Shown here: positions 39,877 to 48,289 of the stretch, one piece after another
Layout: each line of letters starts with the position of its first letter
Numbering within the stretch: the stretch's first letter is position 1
Assembly (NCBI GenBank): GCA_003133225.1
Contig: PKWL01000156.1
Location: forward strand, 1-64,000
Reading direction: 5' to 3'
Source of the DNA: Janthinobacterium sp.
Lineage (GTDB): Bacteria > Pseudomonadota > Gammaproteobacteria > Burkholderiales > Burkholderiaceae_D
DNA length: 64,000 nt
Program-made: the position numbers and the translations under genes
The notes under the pieces: model-generated
The model's database searches: none
What the model was told of the DNA's origin: nothing
The model's input: only the letters and a program-made list of their open reading frames with translations

Positions 39877-39940
39877 TTTTTATTCCTGTTGGCCTCGGCC
39901 GAATGGCTTTGGCAGGCTCAAGGTTGCGCTGCCGGCCCGA

Positions 39941-40702
39941 TCAGCCGAGGCCGTTAAGGCGGGCGTTGCGTTCGCGCTCGAGCTTGGTGATGTAGCGCTG
40001 CACACGGGTTAACATCGGGCGCTCGATGTTGATAAACTGGCAGCCAAGGCGGCGGTTCGATTTGTTGTTGAGTAAGGTCAGGGCGACCACGTTGCGGATC
40101 TGTAGCGACGTCGTCACCGTGCCCTCCATGGGCAATTCGATGCGGCAGGCGCCGTATTTGTTGCCTATGCCATCGCCCAGTATCAGTTCCTTGTCGAGGA
40201 TGGCGACGCCGCCGCAGCTGATGTCTGCCAGCGGGAAGGCGCAGTTGCCGCCCCCTAGCTCCGCGGGCAGGGCAATGATGACGCGCACGGGATTGCCGAC
40301 GGGCGTCGTCATCCGGTAATGCTCGCGCCGCTGCAGGCGGATCATCGACGGCGGCACGGCGATCTTGAACGCAGGGCGATTTTGATGCACGCATTCTTCC
40401 ACGTGCTCACAGGTAAACAGGATGCGGATCTTGTCGAGCGCCGTTTCAAACGAGACGCTGCCGGCGTTGACGATACGGCGGTTCTGCTCGTTGTCGATCG
40501 AACCGTCGAGGACGACGCTGCCGTTGCCGGCATCGACTTCTAAAATCGCGCTTAGGCACACCTCAGACTCGCCACGGATCAGGATGCGGATGAGCTTGTG
40601 TTGGGCGCCGATGGCGCGCAGCAGGGCGACGATTTCATTGCGCGAACGGATTTCAAAATCATGCCAATTCTCTAATCCTGCATCCAAAATAAGTGCGTGC
40701 AT
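39941..40702 (-). CDS. ycgR: Flagellar brake protein YcgR (PilZ domain)
   Basis: YcgR N-domain; PilZ motif RLQRREHYRMTTP...CAFPLADISCGGVAI. Confidence 0.88.
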   Translation of the reverse strand: MHALILDAGLENWHDFEIRSRNEIVALLRAIGAQHKLIRILIRGESEVCLSAILEVDAGNGSVVLDGSIDNEQNRRIVNAGSVSFETALDKIRILFTCEHVEECVHQNRPAFKIAVPPSMIRLQRREHYRMTTPVGNPVRVIIALPAELGGGNCAFPLADISCGGVAILDKELILGDGIGNKYGACRIELPMEGTVTTSLQIRNVVALTLLNNKSNRRLGCQFINIERPMLTRVQRYITKLERERNARLNGLG

Positions 40703-41046
40703 TAAGACCGGTCCGTTATGTCGATGAGTGGGCCTGTGGCGGGCGGCGGGGCGGGAAGCATGGCGCCGCTCTTTTGCGCAGATTCGACATGATATAACCA
40801 CGCCAACAGTTCCGCAATCACCCGATACAGGGCGGGCGGAATTTGACGATCCAAGTCGAGCTCCATCAACAAGGCAACCAACTCTTTTGATTCGTGCACA
40901 AACACGCCGTGCTCGCGGGCGCGCAAGATGATCTGCTCGGCCACCAGGCCGCTCCCCTTGGCCACCACTTTGGGCGCGCCGGCGCCGTCCTGGTAAGCGA
41001 GCGCAACCGCTGTTTGCAGACCTTGCTGGGCGCGCTCATTTGCCAT
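40702..41046 (-). CDS. FlhB C-terminal domain paralogue (FlhX/YlqH-like)
   Basis: AVALAYQDGAGAPKVVAKGSGLVAEQIILRAREHGVFVHESKELVALLMELDLDRQIPPALYRVIAELLAWLY aligns with the FlhB C-terminus in this window; lacks NPTH. Confidence 0.88.
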   Translation of the reverse strand: MANERAQQGLQTAVALAYQDGAGAPKVVAKGSGLVAEQIILRAREHGVFVHESKELVALLMELDLDRQIPPALYRVIAELLAWLYHVESAQKSGAMLPAPPPATGPLIDITDRS

Positions 41047-42172
41047 CGATCGCTTCGCGGATCGTCAATGAGGACAGGGGCGCACCGGCGGCCTCGAGTG
41101 CCTGTTCCAGGGCGCCCGCGCCGCCGCGCAAGGCGTGCGCGCTGGCCGTCGAAGCCGTCTGCATCTGAATGTGGACGCGGTCGCCAGAGAGGACGATCGA
41201 GGCCGAGACCGACCCTAACAGGGGGAATTGGAAACGCACGCCGCTGCGCCAAGCGGCCGGCGCCGGCGCCGCTTCCCCGTCGTGGCCGCCTTGCGGCGCG
41301 TCCTTTTGGATTTCCCACTGCATGCCCTGGCCCGGCCAGGCTTCGCCCTGCCACTGGACTCGGGCTTGCTCCTGGGTATGCAATTGCAGGTCAATCATTT
41401 GGGCCGCGGCCAAGCTGGGGGCGGCACCCGCCACATAGCTGCCTTGCTGCGCCTGTTGCATCTGGGGCTCTTGCATCAGCTCGGGCAAGGTGAATTTGCC
41501 GCCGGCCCACAAGGCCACGTGAGATTCATAAAACAGGCCACTCGTGCTTAACGCCGCCCGCAGCTGCTGCGCCAGCTGCTCGGGGGGCGCCGTGGGCGTG
41601 GTGACGAGCGGCGTCTTGCCAAGGATGGACAACGCCGGGTTGGGCCCGCTCTGGGCCGTCGCCAAGACCATGGTGATGGCGCGCGCGGCGCTGCTTAGCA
41701 TGGTCGCCGGCGCGCTCGGATCGAAGTCAAGCAATTCGCCGGTCGCGGTCAAAGGCGCCTTGCCAAGCAAGGCGGCGGCCAGGCTGGTCGGGAGCAGCGC
41801 CAGGTCCACGGGGCCGGATTCGGGGCCCGTTGGCGCCGGCCCCGCCGGCAAGTTGGGCAGCGTCGGCAGCGCTTGCGCGCTGCCGCCAATTTGAAAGGTT
41901 GGACGGGGATTGATGGCAACTAGGGTCATCGGCACTTGGGCGCCGACCTGGGGCGCGCCCGGCAACATCATGCGGGCCGAGGCGCCCGCCACTTTCACCA
42001 TGAAGCTGCCATCGGTCAGGCGCGCCAGCACTTGGCCTTGTACCGACTTGCCCAACAAGGTTTGCAGCGAGCGCTGAAACGCTTCCTGTTGTGCATCGCC
42101 AATGGCCTCGGCCGGGGTGGACGGATGAACCGATGTGACCGGCAAAACGCTGATGAGCTCGGTCGGCAGCAT
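41036..42172 (-). CDS. Second FliK-like flagellar hook-length control protein
   Basis: C-terminal Flg_hook-like RSGVRFQFPLLGSVSASIVLSGDRVHIQMQ; adjacent to fliT and the flhX-like gene. Confidence 0.8.
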   Translation of the reverse strand: MLPTELISVLPVTSVHPSTPAEAIGDAQQEAFQRSLQTLLGKSVQGQVLARLTDGSFMVKVAGASARMMLPGAPQVGAQVPMTLVAINPRPTFQIGGSAQALPTLPNLPAGPAPTGPESGPVDLALLPTSLAAALLGKAPLTATGELLDFDPSAPATMLSSAARAITMVLATAQSGPNPALSILGKTPLVTTPTAPPEQLAQQLRAALSTSGLFYESHVALWAGGKFTLPELMQEPQMQQAQQGSYVAGAAPSLAAAQMIDLQLHTQEQARVQWQGEAWPGQGMQWEIQKDAPQGGHDGEAAPAPAAWRSGVRFQFPLLGSVSASIVLSGDRVHIQMQTASTASAHALRGGAGALEQALEAAGAPLSSLTIREAIDGK

Positions 42173-42182
42173 GGCCTAGGGC

Positions 42183-42512
42183 TTAAGCGTCGCCGTAGGC
42201 AATGGCTAGGCGCCGTTTGGCATTGCCGCTGCTAATGAGGGCCGACAATTGGAGCATCCACGGCATGGTCAAGTCGCAAATTTTGCGATCGGCGGACAGT
42301 AGTTTTTTGATGATTTCGATTTTTTTGTCGCGGCAAGGGCCCAGCATGGCCGGCGCCGGCCCGCTGTGTTTGAGGGTGCGCACGTGAGCAGCGCAACGCT
42401 GCTCCAGCGCGACCAACTGATCCCAGTCGTCACTGCGGGCCGCCGCTAGCATCTGCTCGGTCAGGTCAACCATGGCTTCATACACCGATAAAACTTCTTG
42501 ATTCGTCATCAT
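42183..42512 (-). CDS. fliT: Flagellar export chaperone FliT
   Basis: About 109 aa helical protein; VLSVYEAMVDLTEQMLAAARSDDWDQLVALEQRC. Confidence 0.82.
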   Translation of the reverse strand: MMTNQEVLSVYEAMVDLTEQMLAAARSDDWDQLVALEQRCAAHVRTLKHSGPAPAMLGPCRDKKIEIIKKLLSADRKICDLTMPWMLQLSALISSGNAKRRLAIAYGDA

Positions 42513-42726
42513 GGATCAGGCATTCGCAAAGGTGGGGCAATCGGGCTGGGTGGTCATTCGTCGTTCCCCTACCGCAAGTCATAGTAGCGTTTTTTTTGGG
42601 CCGAATCAATCAGTTCTTGAGCCGGCCATGGAGGCGCTATTTTTTCAGGAGGTCAGGTGCGTCGGGTGCAAAATTGATTCTCGTCGCAGCGAAGGCGCCG
42701 GGCGGCCTGGGCCGCAACGGCGGCGC

Positions 42727-44313
42727 CTAGTCGGCCACCACCACCCGGTTTTTGCCGCTCTGCTTGGCCTGGTACATGGCGCCATCGGCGCGCTTGACCA
42801 GCGCGGCCTGCTCTTCGCTGGGGGCGCGCAGGGCCACGCCGGCGGAAAAAGTGATGAGCACCTTTTCATTCTCGTGCAGGAAAAAGTGCTTGGTCAGTTC
42901 CCGTTGCAAGCGCGTCATGGTCAACGCTGCCGCCTCGACCGTGGTTTCCGGCAACAGAATCAAAAACTCCTCGCCGCCGAAACGGGCGATCACGTCCATC
43001 GAGCGCAAGGTGTCCTTGACAATCTTGACCAAGTGCTTGAGGGCGGCGTCGCCGGCCAGGTGGCCATAAGTGTCGTTCAAGCGTTTGAAATCGTCCAAGT
43101 CCAGCATCGCCAGGCACAGCGGCGTGCCGCGGCGGTCGGCGCGCGCCGTCTCGCGCTCGAACACATCGTCTAGGCCGCGCCGGTTCAAACTGCCCGTGAG
43201 CTGGTCTTCGCGTACCAGTTCGCTCATATGCTGCAGCTTCGCTTCCAAGCTGTGGATGCGCTGCTCCGCGTCCTGCACTTCCTGGCGCGCCAGGACCATT
43301 TTGTCGCGCGCGCGCAGGGCTTCCGTTTGCACGATGCGTGTCTCGCGCAGCACTTCGTCCAAAATCTGGTTCAGTTCGCCGATATTGTCGGCGCGGCCGA
43401 TTTTCTCGGAATAGCCGCCGATCCGTTCGTGGTAGTCGCCAGTACTGGCAGCCATCTGCCCCAGGCGATCGATGAACGTAATCATCATGTTCTTGACCGT
43501 CATCTTGACGTCCGACAGGCTGTGCTTTAACTGGCTTTGCTTGTAGACCACTTCCTTCAGGCTGCGCGTGGCGTCTTCCAGCGCACGCTGGTCGATGGGG
43601 CCGGAGATCAGGTTTTGCACGGCGTCGATCTGGCCGCGCAGCCAACTGTCGTCGTCGAGTAATTCGCTGATATTTTCCAGCAAGAGCTTAAATAGTCGCA
43701 GCAGCAATTCCTGCTGCTCGGCCGTATCGCCGCTCTTTAACTCGATCTGGTAGCACAACTGTTTCAGGCGCAGGGCGATTTCGCTGAGCGCCTCGTCGGT
43801 ATGGGCTTGCTTGACGGCGCTGCCGAGCGCCTCCGATTCGCTGACCATGGACGGGTTGCCGCTCAGCAGCGAAGCGACGGCCACCGTCAGCGTACGGCTG
43901 AGTAAATCGCGCAACATGCGGGTTTGCTCACCGTCGCTCAGGGGCGCAAGTTCGATGTCGCCGCCTTTTTTTACCTGTTTGTCGACTAGTTCCGACAGGC
44001 TGTGCGCGTAGGCGTCCCAGTCGCGCGCTTTCACGGCGCGGTTGAAGCGGCGCCCGAAGTCGGCCAATTCGCCCGGGGTTTCGCTCATCTTGGTGGCAAA
44101 CTGGCTGAGCACGTTTTCCGCGCCAGCCGGGCCCGGCACTTCGGCCGCCACGCTGCTGCCCGCGATTTCATGGTAGATGTCGCTATATGCTTGGGGTGTC
44201 GGCGCGACGCGGCGCGCGGCCAGGCGGCGGAACGCCTCGCGGGCGATATCGGCCGGATTCGGCGCCGGCGTGGCAGCGGCCGGCGTAGGCGGTCTGGAAG
44301 ATTTGCTTGACAT
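42727..44313 (-). CDS. GGDEF diguanylate cyclase
   Basis: DQLTGSLNRRGLDDVF...RSMDVIARFGGEEFLILLP: GGEEF active site with intact RxxD I-site. Confidence 0.95.
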   Translation of the reverse strand: MSSKSSRPPTPAAATPAPNPADIAREAFRRLAARRVAPTPQAYSDIYHEIAGSSVAAEVPGPAGAENVLSQFATKMSETPGELADFGRRFNRAVKARDWDAYAHSLSELVDKQVKKGGDIELAPLSDGEQTRMLRDLLSRTLTVAVASLLSGNPSMVSESEALGSAVKQAHTDEALSEIALRLKQLCYQIELKSGDTAEQQELLLRLFKLLLENISELLDDDSWLRGQIDAVQNLISGPIDQRALEDATRSLKEVVYKQSQLKHSLSDVKMTVKNMMITFIDRLGQMAASTGDYHERIGGYSEKIGRADNIGELNQILDEVLRETRIVQTEALRARDKMVLARQEVQDAEQRIHSLEAKLQHMSELVREDQLTGSLNRRGLDDVFERETARADRRGTPLCLAMLDLDDFKRLNDTYGHLAGDAALKHLVKIVKDTLRSMDVIARFGGEEFLILLPETTVEAAALTMTRLQRELTKHFFLHENEKVLITFSAGVALRAPSEEQAALVKRADGAMYQAKQSGKNRVVVAD

Positions 44314-44439
44314 GGATACGCAGCCTCTCTGAGCGTTTTCTTATGGCCTTATGATATGCCGCCATCGAGCCGGCCCATTGCCCCAATAGGAGCCATAAGG
44401 CGTCTCACTTTGAGGCATCAGGCGTGGCCGCCGGCAAGT

Positions 44440-45087
44440 CTACTCGATTAGCTGGTTGCGAATCGCATAATGGGTCAGCTCGGCGCTGTTTTTCAGCTTC
44501 ATCTTGAGCAGCAGGCGGGTCCGGTATTCGCTCACGGTTTTTACCGACAGCGACAGTTCCTTGGCGATCGCGCCCACCGTCTTGCCCGAGGCAATCATGG
44601 TCAGCGTCTGGTACTCGCGGTCGGACAGGGCATCGTGCAAAGGAAGCTCGCGGTTCTCGCCTATGTTATTGGCCAGTTCTTGCGCCAACGTGGCGCTGAT
44701 GTATTTCAAGCCTGCCGCCACTTGCCGGATCGCCGTTACCAATTCGCGCGGCGCGCTCTGTTTGGTCAGATAGCCGGCTGCGCCCGCTTTCAGCGAGCGG
44801 ATCGCGTACTCGTCTTCGCGGTGCATCGACAGCATCAGCACGGCCACCGCCGGGCGCTCCTTCTTAAGTTGCTTTAAGACTTCAATGCCACTGCGATCCG
44901 GCAGGGAAATATCGAGCAAGACGACATCGCACTCGGCCTTGCGCATCAGCTTGATGGCGTCGAGCCCGTTTTCCGCTTCGCCGTCGACTACGATGTCGCC
45001 CGTCTCCGCTAGGATTTGCTTCAAGCCTTCGCGCACGATGGCGTGATCGTCGGCGATGAAGACCTTGATTTTATTTTTTTCTGTCAT
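44440..45087 (-). CDS. NarL/FixJ-type two-component response regulator
   Basis: KVFIADDHAIVREGLKQIL; VVLLDISLPDRSG; LuxR-type HTH C-terminus. Confidence 0.96.
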   Translation of the reverse strand: MTEKNKIKVFIADDHAIVREGLKQILAETGDIVVDGEAENGLDAIKLMRKAECDVVLLDISLPDRSGIEVLKQLKKERPAVAVLMLSMHREDEYAIRSLKAGAAGYLTKQSAPRELVTAIRQVAAGLKYISATLAQELANNIGENRELPLHDALSDREYQTLTMIASGKTVGAIAKELSLSVKTVSEYRTRLLLKMKLKNSAELTHYAIRNQLIE

Positions 45088-45109
45088 GGAGTGGCTTCAA
45101 TCCTGCTGG

Positions 45110-46609
45110 TTAATCGTGAGCCGGGGCCGGCGCGCAAACGGCCTGGAGATTTCGCCTTATTTTGATCGCGACCACCGTGCCGCCCCCGGGCGCGTGGCTC
45201 AGCGTCACGCTGCCTCCTAGCGCATCGGCCCGCTCCACCATGCCGCGAATGCCAAACGCTTGCGCCTTGGCTCGGTCCGACTGGACCATGCCGCTGCCAT
45301 TGTCGGTGATTTTCAAGCTCACGTGATGGCGCGCGCGTACCAAGCGTACCGTAACCCGGGTCGCGCCCGCATGTTTGGCAATATTGGTGAGCGCTTCTTG
45401 GACGATGCGAAACAGGGCGGTGGCCTCGTCCTGGCCGAGATCGATTTCGCTTTGGGTCGAGCTAAATACGCAGTCTATTCCGGCGTGCTTGCCGAATTCC
45501 TTGATCTGCCACTCGAGCGCGGCGACAATGCCGAAATCGAGCACGGACGGGCGCAAGTCAAGCGAGATCCGGTGCACCGCCTCGATGGTGCGATCGACCA
45601 GGGCGTCGACGTAGGCCGCCTTGGCCTGCAGCTGCGAGCTCTCGGGTGGCAGGCGCCGGCTCAAGATGGCCAGCGCCATCTTGATGGCCGTTAGGTTGCC
45701 GCCCAAGTCGTCGTGAATCTCGCGCGCGATGCGGGTGCGCTCTTGTTCCTTGACGTTGTCCATGTGGGCAGTTAGTTCGGCCAGGCGCGCGCGTGAATGG
45801 CGCACTTCCAGTTGTTCAAGCTTGCTTTCGGTGATATTGGTCATGATGCCGTCCCATTGCACGCCGTCCTGCGGCGCCGCTCGCGCATGGGGAGTCGAGC
45901 GCAGGTTGATCCACTTCACGTCTTTCCAGGCCTCAACCCAAATCCGGCCCTCCCAGTTCCAGCTTCGCAGCGTCGCCGCTGAAACTTGCATCGCGTCGCG
46001 GTAAGACACGCGGTCGTAGGGCAAAATCAAGTCCAGGAACAGGGCCGGAGCCTGCTGCAACTGCGGCGCGCTCAGCCCCAGCAAGGAATGGCAGCCTTCG
46101 CTCAGGTAGGGGAAGCTCACCTGGCCCGTGCCAGAGAGCGCGAACTGGTACACCAGTCCTGGTGTGTTCGAGACGATGGCGTTAAAGCGCGCCTGGCAGT
46201 GCGCCAGTGCAGCGGCGCCGGCCTGCGCCGCGCTCAAATCCTCGCCGATGGCAAGGATTTGCGCCTTGCCGCCGCTGCTGCAACGTTGCAGGCGCAAGGT
46301 GAGCGGATAGCTTGAGCCGTCGCAGCGCCGGTGCCGCGTTGGCAGGTGCAGCGTGGCCACCGGGTCACCGCTGCCTAGCAAAGCGGCCAAATGCGCGGCC
46401 GACAATTCAGGCGCCAAATCGAACGGCGTTAGCCCCAACAAGCGCGCCCGGTCATAGCCTAGATTGGCGCAAGCCGCCAAATTGACGTCGGAAAAGCGCC
46501 AGGTGGTGGCGTCGATCACGTAAATTTCCGAGATCGAGGCGCGCATCAGTGCCGCCAGGCAGGGCTCGTCGTCGCCTGCTTGGGAGGTCCGGTTTTCGCT
46601 TTGGCTCAT
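45110..46609 (-). CDS. PAS-containing sensor histidine kinase (HisKA_3, NarX/UhpB type)
   Basis: Two PAS-like regions; REIHDDLGGNLTAIKMAL; HATPase SLKITDNGSGM; next to its response regulator. Confidence 0.95.
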   Translation of the reverse strand: MSQSENRTSQAGDDEPCLAALMRASISEIYVIDATTWRFSDVNLAACANLGYDRARLLGLTPFDLAPELSAAHLAALLGSGDPVATLHLPTRHRRCDGSSYPLTLRLQRCSSGGKAQILAIGEDLSAAQAGAAALAHCQARFNAIVSNTPGLVYQFALSGTGQVSFPYLSEGCHSLLGLSAPQLQQAPALFLDLILPYDRVSYRDAMQVSAATLRSWNWEGRIWVEAWKDVKWINLRSTPHARAAPQDGVQWDGIMTNITESKLEQLEVRHSRARLAELTAHMDNVKEQERTRIAREIHDDLGGNLTAIKMALAILSRRLPPESSQLQAKAAYVDALVDRTIEAVHRISLDLRPSVLDFGIVAALEWQIKEFGKHAGIDCVFSSTQSEIDLGQDEATALFRIVQEALTNIAKHAGATRVTVRLVRARHHVSLKITDNGSGMVQSDRAKAQAFGIRGMVERADALGGSVTLSHAPGGGTVVAIKIRRNLQAVCAPAPAHD

Positions 46610-46785
46610 CAGTTTTGCCTCGCTAAAACCGGACTTGTTCGAATGGTGGTATGCATGATCGTGATGTGAATGCGGGTCCAGGTTGAAAAAGCGTGGCGTC
46701 CATGGCGGGCACGACAGACCAGATTATCCCCGGCGCGGCGCGCAGTTTCAAGGCACAAGCTGAAAAACGCGTAAACAGTAAACAA

Positions 46786-47376
46786 TTAGCGGCGCCGCGT
46801 GCGCCACATGGCGATGAAACGGCGCAGCACGCGGGTCGGGCGCGAACTGGTGCGCCCGCCGCGCGGGCGCACCCGCGCCCACGCCGCGCACCAGCCGGCC
46901 TTCAAGGCGCGCGTCATGGCGCTCGCCTGCTGCCAGGCCCGGGTGGCGCAAAGGCGCCCGATCCAGCGCTCCTTTTGCGCAATGAACCGATACATCCATC
47001 TGGCGAACCAGCCCAGCGTCAGCAAAGCCGGTCTGGTCAGTGTATATAGGCGCGCCACCGCGGCGACCCCGATCAGCTTGGCAAACACGATCATGCACAG
47101 GCCGGAACCGAGATGGCCGCGGGCAATAACGAACAGGGCCAGGACCTTCACGGGGAACAGCAACAGGGCCGGCAATACGAAGATCGCCAGCGCCGCATAG
47201 GGTCGTTGGCGCCCGATCCAGCCCTCTAGCGACCTTAGCAGCGGCACGCGTGCCAAGTGCGCCATCAGGCGTGCGCCCGCGTACCACAGCCATTCCTCGA
47301 ACAGGAGGAAAATGGCAGCCAGATAAACCAGCGGCGTCAATAGCGCACGCTTGCATGTATGAAGGCGACTCGTCAC
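46786..47376 (-). CDS. Conserved hypothetical membrane protein
   Basis: Several hydrophobic TM stretches; basic C-terminus. Confidence 0.75.
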   Translation of the reverse strand: MTSRLHTCKRALLTPLVYLAAIFLLFEEWLWYAGARLMAHLARVPLLRSLEGWIGRQRPYAALAIFVLPALLLFPVKVLALFVIARGHLGSGLCMIVFAKLIGVAAVARLYTLTRPALLTLGWFARWMYRFIAQKERWIGRLCATRAWQQASAMTRALKAGWCAAWARVRPRGGRTSSRPTRVLRRFIAMWRTRRR

Positions 47377-47715
47377 GGCATCCTAGTCGCTTGCCGCTTT
47401 GATCATAGCTGTTCCTTTAATGGGCCCACAAGCCTTGTGCAAGCGCTGCCTTTGGCTAAGGGCGCAGCTCAACAGCGGCGTTTTTGCGCTCGCCGCACAG
47501 CGCCGTCGGTTCCATCACTTGGCCAGGAAACATTTCCGACTCAGCCTTGGCTTACTCTTATCCAATTTTATCTCGTGTTTGCGGCGCATCGTGAAGGCCG
47601 GCGCCACCAGCCAAGCGTCCGGCGCCAGCCGCTTGGCCCTTCATTGCGCAAGATGATACGTGAAAAAGCGCGGGGGCCAGCGCGCGATCCCGTCAGTCCC
47701 GTTACAATAGGCGCC

Positions 47716-48276
47716 ATGAGCAAAGCATTTGTTAAGGAATCGGACGACGACGACGACGAGGCCGCAGTTGCGGCATTAAGCATACCTGCGGGCGCGAAAA
47801 ACTACATTACGCCGGCCGGCTACCAGCGCATCAAGGACGAATTATTGCACCTGATCGATGTTGACCGCCCGGAAGTGGTGAAAATCGTGCACTGGGCCGC
47901 CTCCAACGGCGACCGTTCCGAAAACGGCGACTACATTTACGGCAAGCGCCGTTTGCGCGAGATCGACCGCCGCATCCGTTTCCTGACCAAGCGCATGGAT
48001 CTGGCCGCCATCGTCGAGCCCAGCTTGCACTACGGCCATGACCAAGTGTTTTTCGGCGCCACCGTCACCTACCGTAATCAGGCCGGCGAGACCCGCACCA
48101 TCACCATCGTCGGCATCGACGAGCTCGACCCGCTCAACGGCAAGATCAGCTGGGTGGCGCCGGTCGCGCGCGCCATCACCAAGGCCCGCCAAGGCGATAT
48201 CGTCACTTTGACGACGCCGCATGGGTCGGAAGAGCTCGAATTGCTGCGAGTCGAATATCCGGCCCCGGGCGGCTAG
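47716..48276 (+). CDS. greB: Transcription elongation factor GreB
   Basis: YITPAGYQRIKDELLHL...AASNGDRSENGDYIYGKRRLREIDRRIRFL. Confidence 0.95.
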   Translation: MSKAFVKESDDDDDEAAVAALSIPAGAKNYITPAGYQRIKDELLHLIDVDRPEVVKIVHWAASNGDRSENGDYIYGKRRLREIDRRIRFLTKRMDLAAIVEPSLHYGHDQVFFGATVTYRNQAGETRTITIVGIDELDPLNGKISWVAPVARAITKARQGDIVTLTTPHGSEELELLRVEYPAPGG

Positions 48277-48289
48277 GCCCGCGCCAGCG

